The notes beneath the pieces are model-generated. The model was not told the origin of the DNA, made no database searches, and was given only the letters and a program-made list of their open reading frames with translations. This document shows, one piece after another, positions 8,393-16,636 of a stretch of DNA of 64,000 nt. The first letter of the stretch is position 1. Each line of letters starts with the position of its first letter. A program made the translations under genes and the position numbers. Origin of the DNA: Helicobacter pametensis ATCC 51478 (GTDB taxonomy: Bacteria; Campylobacterota; Campylobacteria; Campylobacterales; Helicobacteraceae). The stretch spans positions 187,313 to 251,312 of the forward strand of contig NZ_KI912401.1 in assembly GCF_000518225.1 (NCBI RefSeq), read 5' to 3'.

Positions 8393-9102
8393 TTATAAAC
8401 TCCTTGTCTTGGAAAAAGAGAGTATTGAATGTCTTGGCAAAAAGCTTGTAGTTTTGAGCTGATAAATAAACATAAAGAGGAGAGGAGAGAATTTCTTCCA
8501 TATCCCCCCCCCCCTAGAGCCTCTACAAGCAAAATTTTGGGGCGATATTTGATCCAATCATTTGTCTCCAAGACTTCCAAATCCAAGCCCTCCACATCAA
8601 TGCTCATAAAATCAATTTGTTGATTTGGTGAAAGATGCTTATCTAGGATTTGATTGAGTGGTTTTGTTTCCATTGTATAGGTATGGATGAGTTGATAGTG
8701 TGGGTTTTGTAAGATACGGGTGATCGCCTCTTCTTTGAAGGTATTGAGTGCTGATTCGTTGAAAGAAAAATACTTAAGAATCTGTCCTTCTTTTCCTATT
8801 GGGGTTTCAATGTTGATGTCTCTTGGTCTATGAGTATTAAAAAGCTTCATTGAATGAGGCATCGCATCGATATTGATACCCTTCCAACCTCTTTTGTAAA
8901 ACAAATATGTGTTGGAAAATCTAAAAGGATGATGTGCCCCAACATCAATATAAAAGCCCTCCCTTTGATGTTCAAAAATTCTTTTTAAGATGAGATCCTC
9001 ACCCTCTTGAGAATAAGCCTTATTGGCATAAAGGGCAAATGTATTTTTGAGTGAGTGAAAGATGGATTGTGCATAGGGGATTTTTTTGATGAGATGTTTC
9101 AT
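8389..9102 (-). CDS. FkbM-family methyltransferase, phase-variable; shown with an out-of-frame tail
   Basis: A 237-residue SAM-dependent methyltransferase of the FkbM type: YSQEGED...L, then FYIDVGAHHPFRFSNT (the SAM loop) and MSIDVEGLDLEVLE with the catalytic acidic residues. A run of 11 G on the coding strand (8504-8514) lies at about codon 197-200. With 11 G the last 37 residues have no family likeness. With 10 or 13 G the frame gives SPLYVYLSAQNYKLFAKTFN, which looks like a normal FkbM C-terminus ending at 8385. So this copy is probably OFF or altered. It overlaps ccoG and manC by 4 nt each and likely O-methylates a glycan made by this operon; the substrate is unknown. Confidence 0.85.
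   Translation of the reverse strand: MKHLIKKIPYAQSIFHSLKNTFALYANKAYSQEGEDLILKRIFEHQREGFYIDVGAHHPFRFSNTYLFYKRGWKGINIDAMPHSMKLFNTHRPRDINIETPIGKEGQILKYFSFNESALNTFKEEAITRILQNPHYQLIHTYTMETKPLNQILDKHLSPNQQIDFMSIDVEGLDLEVLETNDWIKYRPKILLVEALGGGGYGRNSLLSSLCLFISSKLQAFCQDIQYSLFPRQGVYK
8504..8514 (+). repeat. Homopolymeric C11 tract (G11 on the coding strand of fkbM)
   Basis: Eleven uninterrupted C on the plus strand inside the minus-strand methyltransferase gene. Runs of this length are typical slipped-strand contingency sites in Helicobacter and Campylobacter surface-glycan genes. Here the length decides which of three C-termini is made. The true length in a population may be mixed, and assemblies often miscount such runs. 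Confidence 0.9.
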
Positions 9103-10436
9103 GGTTGCTCCTTGGGATAGATAAAGACTGTGCGTCTTTGGGTTGTGATAGAAGGATTTTGTGTGCTTGAGATTTTGATAGTGATAGGGATGGAGAGATC
9201 ACGCGCTGGATTTTGGAGTTTGCCTTTATATTTGAGGATCAAAACCGTGCGTCTTTTCTGACCTCCTTTGATAAGAATCTTATGTTTGGGGCGTGTTATC
9301 TCTAGATCTGGATGACTGATTGAGATGATGAAGTCTTGATTTTTTTGATTGAGATTTTCTATGAGGAGTATGTATTCATTTGTGATGCTTTGATCAGTAT
9401 GGATTGTATAAAGCGATGTGGGTCTAGTGATATTGAGAAGGATCTGATCGTGTTTTTCACCCATAAAAAAAGCTAGAAAGATACTCAAAGTCAGCACGAA
9501 GCTATACCCAATGGTTTTGGTCCTCCAGTATTTGATCTTGGAGTTTTGCCTGATGGCATTAGGACTGCTCCACTGGACAAGACTTGGTTTTTGGAATTTT
9601 CCCATCACACTTGTGCAAGCATCCACACACTCTAGACAATTGATGCACTCAAGTTGCATTCCAGCCCTAATATCAATATGTGTTGGACAGACTTTGACAC
9701 ATTTTTGGCATTCAATGCATTCAGCCTCTGGAATCCTTTGCTTGAGCGGAAGCGGGATACGCTCCTTATGTGAATCAAAGAGTGCTCCTCCTCGCCTTTC
9801 ATCATAGATCACACTTTGAGTGTCTTCATCAAAAAGCACGCTTTGAACACGAGAATATGGACAAACATAGATGCAAAAATTTTCTTTAAGAAAGAAAATA
9901 TCAAAGGTGAAAAAAGCACCAATCCCAATCCAAAACCCAAGCAATACAAGATGATCTTTGGGATCAAGAAGATAGGTAAAAAAATCACTTGGTGGCACAA
10001 AATAAAATAACAAAACAGCGCTTGCACAAAAACAAAGCACAGTGATAATTAAAAATGAAATAAGTTTTTTGAGTTTGGCAGACCAAGTGGAGAGATCTTG
10101 AGTTTTTTGCTTGTTGGAGATCTTGTTGAGTTTGAGAATCTTACCCTCAATCAGATCTCTTAAGATCACGCGAAAGATTGTCTGAGGGCATGCCCATCCA
10201 CACCAAAAACGCCCAAGGAGCGTCGTGATGAAAAAAATCCCAACAAAAAGAATAATAAGCAAAAAAGGCATCACATAAAGTTCTTGCATACTAAAAACTA
10301 AGCCCAAAAGATGGAGCTCTTTGTGATCAAAGGAGAGGAGGAAGATTTGGTTTTGATTGATTTGAATGAAGGGTAAGATACACGCAATAAGTGTGATACA
10401 GCAATAAGTGATATAGCGTTTCAGTCGGTATTGCAT
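9099..10436 (-). CDS. ccoG: Cytochrome c oxidase accessory protein CcoG (FixG/RdxA)
   Basis: A 445-residue membrane ferredoxin needed for maturation of the cbb3 oxidase, probably in copper handling for CcoN. It has about five hydrophobic helices, the CcoG block LGRFWCGWACPQTIF near residue 75, and YVCPYSRVQ. Two 4Fe-4S clusters follow (CIECQKCVKVCP and CINCLECVDAC, about residues 230-275), then a last helix and a C-terminal Ig-like periplasmic domain. An AGGAG is 5 nt before the ATG. It heads the polysaccharide operon and overlaps fkbM by 4 nt (ATGA); the usual cco neighbours are not present. Confidence 0.95.
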   Translation of the reverse strand: MQYRLKRYITYCCITLIACILPFIQINQNQIFLLSFDHKELHLLGLVFSMQELYVMPFLLIILFVGIFFITTLLGRFWCGWACPQTIFRVILRDLIEGKILKLNKISNKQKTQDLSTWSAKLKKLISFLIITVLCFCASAVLLFYFVPPSDFFTYLLDPKDHLVLLGFWIGIGAFFTFDIFFLKENFCIYVCPYSRVQSVLFDEDTQSVIYDERRGGALFDSHKERIPLPLKQRIPEAECIECQKCVKVCPTHIDIRAGMQLECINCLECVDACTSVMGKFQKPSLVQWSSPNAIRQNSKIKYWRTKTIGYSFVLTLSIFLAFFMGEKHDQILLNITRPTSLYTIHTDQSITNEYILLIENLNQKNQDFIISISHPDLEITRPKHKILIKGGQKRRTVLILKYKGKLQNPARDLSIPITIKISSTQNPSITTQRRTVFIYPKEQP

Positions 10437-10492
10437 AGGAGCTCCTTAATCCAGCTAGCCAAGGATGAATATCTTTTTGTATATTAGATAGA

Positions 10493-10498
10493 ATTATA
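10493..10498 (-). promoter_or_regulatory. Candidate -10 box (TATAAT) for the ccoG-glycan operon
   Basis: On the minus strand TATAAT lies about 57 nt upstream of the ccoG ATG, in the 94-nt divergent gap between ccoG and the outer-membrane gene. Epsilonproteobacterial sigma-70 promoters often lack a -35 box, and none is clear here. No other obvious promoter is seen before the ten-gene run, so this may drive all of it. Confidence 0.35.
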
Positions 10499-10530
10499 TA
10501 CTTAAGTTTTTAGAGTCTAGAGGGATTGGA

Positions 10531-11595
10531 TTGAGTTTGATTGGGCGTGTTTTTTGTGGAATATGTTTGGGGTGTGTCTTGCATGCTGAGATTCCTTACT
10601 GGTCTGCTCAAAGTCTTGCATCCGTTTTTTACTCTCAATTTGATGCCTTCCATCTGCACTCTCGCTCTTTGTTTGCTCGCAGTGGAGCTTTGCGTTCCAA
10701 TACTTTGAACAACTCTGTATGGTTTAATGAAGAGTTTGGATTTTTGAAGCACAGAGCTTTAGACTATGCGCTTGAAGATCAAGGGTTTTATAATAATTTG
10801 AGCTTTGGAGCTGATACATTTGTGGCATTACCCAAAGCCCAGCTCTACATTGGTGGAGTGCTTGATATTATCGCTGGCACATCCTCTTCCCCTCTATATA
10901 AGGGAGATAAGGGGAGCTATGGAGTGGGCGCATATTTGACTTATTTTCATCATTCACGATTCTTTATTGATCTGTATTTGAAGTTTTTTTATGCGACACA
11001 GACTGTCGTTTTTGCCAACTCACCCTTGCAAGATTCTGTTTGGGGGCTGGGGGCTGGGAATTTTGCTCTAGGGATCAATATCGGTCAGCGTTTTGATACA
11101 TCTTTTTCTCCATTTCTTCCCTCATTTTTTTTTCTAGAGCCATCTGTGAGTGTGGAGAGTGGCTATTTGCCAAGTCAGAAATTCACTTTAAGAAATCAAA
11201 TCACTGGAGAAATGCAGGGCTTTATACCGCTAGGAATCAAAGCCAATCTTGCCTTTGGATATGAATGGAATAGGGCTTTTAGAGGATCTCTTAAGGGGGG
11301 AGTTTCTCTTGAATATGATCCCAAGATCAATGGAGTGATTAGGATTGAAGATGGGATTTCTTCATCTCTTAGACTTCCTGAGCGTTATGATTTTCGAGTG
11401 GGATTGTTTATGGAGGGTGATTTCATACTCAATCAGAGTTTTAGATTTTTTGTGCGCTCTAAAAGCACTTTTTCAGGCAAGCTCAACACAATATATGCGA
11501 TGAATCTTGGGATGCGTTTTAGTTTTGGCAAAGTCTCCAAGCATGGATTGCATTCTAAGCAGACAATTGATTGGAATGAGGAGAGAAGGCAATGA
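10531..11595 (+). CDS. Outer-membrane beta-barrel protein
   Basis: 354 residues from a TTG start with GAGGGA about 6 nt upstream; no ATG is available nearby. There is a signal peptide (GRVFCGICLGCVLHAE), then a body of alternating hydrophobic and aromatic strands with many Gly-turns. It ends with barrel-like strands (NTIYAMNLGMRFSFGK) and a short polar tail. Helicobacter genomes carry many such barrels; I cannot assign a named family. A T9 run at 11125-11133 encodes SFFF and could slip. It overlaps the next barrel gene by 4 nt (ATGA), and the two are similar in length and layout, so they probably form a paralogous pair. Confidence 0.7.
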   Translation: MSLIGRVFCGICLGCVLHAEIPYWSAQSLASVFYSQFDAFHLHSRSLFARSGALRSNTLNNSVWFNEEFGFLKHRALDYALEDQGFYNNLSFGADTFVALPKAQLYIGGVLDIIAGTSSSPLYKGDKGSYGVGAYLTYFHHSRFFIDLYLKFFYATQTVVFANSPLQDSVWGLGAGNFALGINIGQRFDTSFSPFLPSFFFLEPSVSVESGYLPSQKFTLRNQITGEMQGFIPLGIKANLAFGYEWNRAFRGSLKGGVSLEYDPKINGVIRIEDGISSSLRLPERYDFRVGLFMEGDFILNQSFRFFVRSKSTFSGKLNTIYAMNLGMRFSFGKVSKHGLHSKQTIDWNEERRQ

Positions 11596-12563
11596 GGCGA
11601 GGGGTGGGATATATCCTCATAGCTGCCTCTTTGGCAAATGCGCAAACTCTTTTTCATACTCAGAGCAAAATCTTCACCTATGAGCAGAATCTTCAGCGCA
11701 AGCACATCGAACAAATGCGTTTTGATTCTGCATATGATTGGCGAGGTTGGGGGCTTATCAATAGTGGGATTAGGAATAATTTCATCGGAGAAACTCTTTT
11801 AGCTGCTGATGTTTTGCCCCAGATTGCTTTTGATCGATCTTATGTTTTATCTAATGGTGAACTGATGATCGGTGCTGATCTTAATGGGAGTGGTGGGGTG
11901 CTTTATGGAGGGGAGGATGAGGCAACTTTTGGGGGATATGGAATGGGTGTTTATATGCTTTATCGCACACAGTCAGATTGCTATCTTTCACTAGGTTTGA
12001 AATTTGTCCAGATTTTTCAAAATTCTTATGATCAGTGGTTGCAGAATATTATGGGTTTGTTAGATGTGGGAGTGGGAAAAAAGTTTGATTTTGGAGATCG
12101 ATATTTTATTGAGACAAATATCCATTTTGGTATGGGAGTGATCTCTGATTTGCATTTTGCTTTTAAGCAAAATGGACAGAATATCAAGCTTGATTCTCAA
12201 GAGAATCTCCCTTTTAATTTTTTGACAACTTTTTCTATAGGCAAGCAAATTGGTAAGCATCAGGTCAAAACAAGCATTTCTCCAAAATTTGATTTTTATG
12301 GTTTGGGCAAGATTTTTAGAGAAACTCCACAAGGTTTGAGCACTCATAATCCAGACTTTCATTTTGATCTTTTATTGTCTATTGCTTATGATGCACAAAT
12401 ATGGGAAGGCGCTCACTTTTTTACTTATGCTGATTTTTATTCGCTGCAATTTGAAGCAATGATTGGGGCTGGCATACGCGTTGAGTTTGGAGAGAATAAA
12501 TATAAACCACTCAAATATCCCAAAATCAAGCTAGACAAACTCAAAAAAACTTATTTGAAATAA
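11592..12563 (+). CDS. Outer-membrane beta-barrel protein, second of a pair
   Basis: 323 residues with a short signal peptide (MRRGVGYILIAASLANAQ). The rest shows amphipathic strands with aromatic ends, GGYGMGVYMLY and MIGAGIRVEFG, then a lysine-rich C-terminal tail. It shares with the upstream gene the pattern LIGADLNGSGG/LYIGGVLDIIAG early on and a terminal barrel strand before a polar tail, suggesting duplication. The function is unknown. It is translationally coupled to the upstream gene and is followed after 17 nt by the helicase gene. Confidence 0.68.
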   Translation: MRRGVGYILIAASLANAQTLFHTQSKIFTYEQNLQRKHIEQMRFDSAYDWRGWGLINSGIRNNFIGETLLAADVLPQIAFDRSYVLSNGELMIGADLNGSGGVLYGGEDEATFGGYGMGVYMLYRTQSDCYLSLGLKFVQIFQNSYDQWLQNIMGLLDVGVGKKFDFGDRYFIETNIHFGMGVISDLHFAFKQNGQNIKLDSQENLPFNFLTTFSIGKQIGKHQVKTSISPKFDFYGLGKIFRETPQGLSTHNPDFHFDLLLSIAYDAQIWEGAHFFTYADFYSLQFEAMIGAGIRVEFGENKYKPLKYPKIKLDKLKKTYLK

Positions 12564-12580
12564 ATCTATAGGGAGAAAAA

Positions 12581-14980
12581 GTGGAGATTTTTCAATATCT
12601 AAAGGAAATTTCTCAGTTTGTTGGACCAACATATATCACAGAAAATGGAAAACAAAGAAGAATGTTATATGATTTTTGCTATTCAAAGATTGATTATCCA
12701 AAAAATCTTTTGGATAATTTTTGCAAAAGATGCTTAAATAGGGAAAAGAGGCAAAAGGAAAGAACTACGATTTACCCATTTGGTTTTAATTTGAGTCAAA
12801 AAAAGGCAATAGATGAAGCACTGCAAAATTCAATTAGCATAATCGAAGGTCCTCCAGGAACCGGAAAAACACAAACGATTCTCAATATCATTGCCAATGT
12901 TGTCTTGGAGGGGAAAAGCGTTGCTGTCGTTTCAAACAATAATTCCGCAATACAAAACATAGAAGAAAAACTAAGAAAATATTCTCTTGATTTTATTTGT
13001 GCAAAATTAGGAAGTTTTGAGAACAAAAAACATTTTATTCAATCTCAGAGGGAAGAATTGCCACAGATTGGAAAGAAGAGTTATAGTGCAAAAGAATTAA
13101 AAGTTTTACATCGACAACTTCAAGAGATTTGTATTGGCTTAGATAAAAAACTCTTGCAGCAAAATCAACTTTTTGAAACAAAGAGAATACTTTCTTCTTT
13201 ACAGATAGAAAAAGAGTATTTCAAAGATTACTTATCACATAATTCCCTTGTAAGTTCTTCTTTGGTAGCTTTAAAAATTAATTCTTCACAAATGGCATCT
13301 AAAATTCTTTCTATTTGCCGAAGGAAGCAGAGTCTTAAAAAAATTGTTGTTTTGATTTTTTTAAGATTTTGGGATAGAAGTTTGTTCTTATTTTATCGTT
13401 TAATTAAAGAGCTCGGAGAGATTGATAAGGTTACGGGGGCAGTTCAAGAAAGATTCTATGATTTGAAAGTTTTAGAACTTTCTAGAGAAATCAAAAATCT
13501 AGAAAAAGATTTAAAAAGATACAACTTCAAAGAAAGAATACAAGAGAGTACAAGGTTATCTCTTGAAATTTTTTCTTCCTTTCTTCAAGGAAAATATTCT
13601 AAAAATCGTAAATCCTATACTCTTGAGGATCTTTTTTATAAATCTGATCAATTTTTAAAAGATTATCCATTGATTTTGAGTACAACATATTCAATTTATG
13701 GGAGTCTATCAAAGAAAGTAAGTTACGACTATTTAATTATGGACGAGGCATCCCAAGTGGATTTATGTACTGGTGCACTTGCTTTGCATTGCTCAAAAAA
13801 TGCTGTAATTGTTGGAGATACAAAGCAATTGTCGAATATTGTTCCAAAAGAACAAAGTAAAATATTTCGAGATCTTTTTAAAAAATATTCAATAACAGAG
13901 AGCTATCGTTATGAGACACATAGTTTTCTTTCTTGTATTGCTGAAGTATTTCCTCAGATTCCAAAAACTCTATTAAGAGAACATTATCGCTGTCATCCCA
14001 AGATTATTGAATTTTGTAATCAAAAATTTTATAATGGAAATCTTGTGATACTAACCGAAGAGAAAGAAGAAGATATACCTCTAGTTCTTTATAAAACAGT
14101 CAAAGGAAATCACCAAAGAGATTATATCAATCAAAGACAAATTGATGTGATTGAGCAAGAGATTATTAACCAATATAATTTAAATATAAAAAATAATTCA
14201 GTAGGAATTATTGCTCCATATCGAGCTCAGGTTGGTGAATTAAGAAAAGTATTTGGTACCCATGGTTTAAAAATTGATACAGTAGATAGTTTTCAGGGGC
14301 AAGAAAGCCAAATTATTATTCTCTCAACAGTCAACAACAAGAACTCAGAGTTTATTGATAACCCTAATCGATTAAATGTGGCAATTTCTCGTGCTGTTGA
14401 AAAACTTATCGTTGTGATTAATGATGATGAAAGCTTGATAAGAGATGGTAATATAGGGGATTTAGTGCGCTATATTCAATATCATAATTTTGAGATTCGG
14501 GAAAGTAAAATTTTTTCTATTTTTGATTTTTTGTATCAATGCTATACACAAGAAAGATTAGAATTTCTTGCTAGGTACAAGAAGGTTTCTAGATTTGATA
14601 GTGAGAATTTAATTTTTTATCTCTTAAAAAAGATTTTAAAGTTATTTCCTTCTTTTGACTTTGCGATGCATGTTCCCCTTAAAATGATCATAAAAGATAC
14701 TAATTTGCTTAATAAAGATGAAAAAAAATTTATTTTTCACCCAAATACACATGTAGATTTTTTGATTTTTAGCAAAATTGATAAAATGCCCAAACTTATT
14801 ATCGAAGTTGATGGAAGTGCTTTTCACAAAGAAGAAAGTAGGCAGTTTTTACGCGATAGGATAAAAGATGGAATTCTAAAAAAATATCATCTTGATTTTT
14901 TGCGACTAAAGACGGATGGGAGTCAAGAGGAAGCAAAGATTATAGAAGTTTTGAATTTTATCAATGGAAGTTTGAGATAA
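12581..14980 (+). CDS. SF1 (Dna2/Upf1-like) helicase with C-terminal PD-(D/E)XK/DUF2726-like nuclease domain
   Basis: 799 residues. Helicase motifs in order: LSQKKA (Q/Ia, 71), Walker A GPPGTGKT (90-97), DEASQ Walker B (about 388), GDTKQLSNI (about 413), LREHYRCHP (about 463), DSFQGQE (about 567) and NVAISRA (about 598). A basic, lysine-rich insert sits between motifs Ia and II. The C-terminus (about 725-785) has HVDFLIF, IIEVDGSAFH and a following Arg/Lys-rich helix like DUF2726/Vsr-type nucleases. The GTG start has GGGAG upstream. Related proteins I recall have a longer N-terminus, so it may be truncated. The gene is visibly more AT-rich than its neighbours and stands alone. A defence or repair role is inferred, not shown. 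Confidence 0.78.
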   Translation: MEIFQYLKEISQFVGPTYITENGKQRRMLYDFCYSKIDYPKNLLDNFCKRCLNREKRQKERTTIYPFGFNLSQKKAIDEALQNSISIIEGPPGTGKTQTILNIIANVVLEGKSVAVVSNNNSAIQNIEEKLRKYSLDFICAKLGSFENKKHFIQSQREELPQIGKKSYSAKELKVLHRQLQEICIGLDKKLLQQNQLFETKRILSSLQIEKEYFKDYLSHNSLVSSSLVALKINSSQMASKILSICRRKQSLKKIVVLIFLRFWDRSLFLFYRLIKELGEIDKVTGAVQERFYDLKVLELSREIKNLEKDLKRYNFKERIQESTRLSLEIFSSFLQGKYSKNRKSYTLEDLFYKSDQFLKDYPLILSTTYSIYGSLSKKVSYDYLIMDEASQVDLCTGALALHCSKNAVIVGDTKQLSNIVPKEQSKIFRDLFKKYSITESYRYETHSFLSCIAEVFPQIPKTLLREHYRCHPKIIEFCNQKFYNGNLVILTEEKEEDIPLVLYKTVKGNHQRDYINQRQIDVIEQEIINQYNLNIKNNSVGIIAPYRAQVGELRKVFGTHGLKIDTVDSFQGQESQIIILSTVNNKNSEFIDNPNRLNVAISRAVEKLIVVINDDESLIRDGNIGDLVRYIQYHNFEIRESKIFSIFDFLYQCYTQERLEFLARYKKVSRFDSENLIFYLLKKILKLFPSFDFAMHVPLKMIIKDTNLLNKDEKKFIFHPNTHVDFLIFSKIDKMPKLIIEVDGSAFHKEESRQFLRDRIKDGILKKYHLDFLRLKTDGSQEEAKIIEVLNFINGSLR

Positions 14981-15023
14981 TCTATAATTTTATTTTTTAA
15001 GTTATTTTTCCAAGGATTTAGCA

Positions 15024-16625
15024 ATGTTACAAACCATCAATCTTACAATGCGTTATGCGACAAAGAAATTATTTGAAAATGTCAATATCAAACTAGATAG
15101 CGGGAAGCGTTATGGGCTTATTGGTGCAAATGGTGCAGGGAAATCCACTCTTCTTAAAATTCTAAGTGGAGAGTATGAGGCAAGTAGTGGGGAGATCGTG
15201 ATCAATCCCAATGCACGCCTTGGAGTATTGGGACAGAATCAGTATGCCTTTGAAGAGCTTAGTCTCAAAGATGCTGTGCTCATTGGCAACAAACGCCTCT
15301 ATGATGCGATCAAAGAAAAAGAAAAGCTCTATATGGAAGCTGATTTGAGTGATGAGAAAGTCAATGAGAGATTAGGAGAACTTGAAATTATTTGTGCTGA
15401 AGAAGATCCGATGTATGAATATGATGTGGTGATTGAAAAGATTTTGCAAGATCTTGGATTCCCTTCATCGCAGCATGATGAACTGATGAGCACAATCACT
15501 GGAGGAGATAAGTTTAAGATTTTGCTCGCCCAAGTGCTCTTCCCCAAGCCTGATATCCTCTTCCTTGATGAGCCGACAAACAACCTCGATCTCCACTCTA
15601 TTTCTTGGCTAGAAGAAAATCTCAAGCGCCATGAAGGGACAATGGTGGTTATCTCTCACGATCGCCATTTTCTCAATGCAGTTTGTACGCATATCTTAGA
15701 TGTAGATTTTGGGACTGTGAGGGAGTTTAGTGGGAATTATGATGATTGGTATATTGCCTCAACACTCATTGCAAAGCAACAAGAAGCTGAACGCAACAAA
15801 AAACTCAAAGAAAAAGAAGAACTTGAAAGCTTTATCGCTCGATTCTCTGCAAATGCAAGTAAGGCCAAGCAAGCCACATCTAGACAAAAACAACTTGAAA
15901 AACTCGATATCCAAGCCTTGGCTGTGAGCTCAAGACGCGATCCAAGCATCGTCTTTAAGCCCAAACGAACGATTGGAAATGAAGCACTAGAGTGTGAGGG
16001 GGTCAGTCATGCTTATGGAGATAAACAGGTGCTCAAAGATGTGAATCTCAAGATTCTCCCAGGAGATAAGATTGCTTTGATTGGAGCCAATGGCGTGGGC
16101 AAAAGCACGCTGTGTAAGATTCTGATAGAAGAGATGAGTCCAGATAGTGGGAGTGTGAAGTGGGGTGCGACAACTGAGAGGGGATATTTTCCTCAAAATG
16201 TAAGTGAGGAGATCAAAGGAGAAGAAACACTCTATGAGTGGCTAAGAAGTTTTGATAAAAAGGCAGATAGTAATGAGATTAGATCCAATCTTGGACGGAT
16301 GCTTTTTAGTGGGGAGGAGCAAGAAAAGAGTATCAATGCCCTAAGTGGAGGAGAAAAACATCGTATGGTGCTAAGCAAACTTATGCTTGAGGGGGGGAAT
16401 TTTTTGATTCTTGATGAGCCTACAAACCATCTTGATCTTGAGAGCATTATCGCATTAGGTGAGGCACTCTATCGCTTCAATGGCAATGTGATTTGTGTCA
16501 GTCACGATAGAGAACTCATTGATGCCTATGCCAATCGAATCATAGAGCTAAGGTTTGGAGAAAATGGGGCAGAAATCATTGATTTTAGGGGGAGTTATGA
16601 GGAATATTTGGAGAGAGGAAAATAA
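15024..16625 (+). CDS. ABC-F family ATPase, YbiT-like
   Basis: 533 residues with two nucleotide-binding domains on one chain and no membrane segments, as in ABC-F translation factors. Domain 1 has GANGAGKST (about 37-45) and ITGGDKFKILLAQ with DEPTNNLDL. A charged linker (about 240-300) joins it to domain 2, which has GANGVGKST, LSGGEKHRMVLSK and DEPTNHLDL. The ITGGDK signature in domain 1 points to the YbiT branch. ABC-F proteins act on the ribosomal E site; the precise role of YbiT is poorly known. It starts 43 nt after the helicase gene and is followed after 11 nt by the aminotransferase. Confidence 0.92.
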   Translation: MLQTINLTMRYATKKLFENVNIKLDSGKRYGLIGANGAGKSTLLKILSGEYEASSGEIVINPNARLGVLGQNQYAFEELSLKDAVLIGNKRLYDAIKEKEKLYMEADLSDEKVNERLGELEIICAEEDPMYEYDVVIEKILQDLGFPSSQHDELMSTITGGDKFKILLAQVLFPKPDILFLDEPTNNLDLHSISWLEENLKRHEGTMVVISHDRHFLNAVCTHILDVDFGTVREFSGNYDDWYIASTLIAKQQEAERNKKLKEKEELESFIARFSANASKAKQATSRQKQLEKLDIQALAVSSRRDPSIVFKPKRTIGNEALECEGVSHAYGDKQVLKDVNLKILPGDKIALIGANGVGKSTLCKILIEEMSPDSGSVKWGATTERGYFPQNVSEEIKGEETLYEWLRSFDKKADSNEIRSNLGRMLFSGEEQEKSINALSGGEKHRMVLSKLMLEGGNFLILDEPTNHLDLESIIALGEALYRFNGNVICVSHDRELIDAYANRIIELRFGENGAEIIDFRGSYEEYLERGK

Positions 16626-16636
16626 GAGGAGAGATT

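Noticed and set aside
16391..16397. G7 runs in the ABC-F gene (and at 27985 in murB, 37899 in coaX) as contingency tracts
   Set aside because: Seven G is below the length where slippage is frequent, the genes are housekeeping, and the frames are intact and family-like through the runs.
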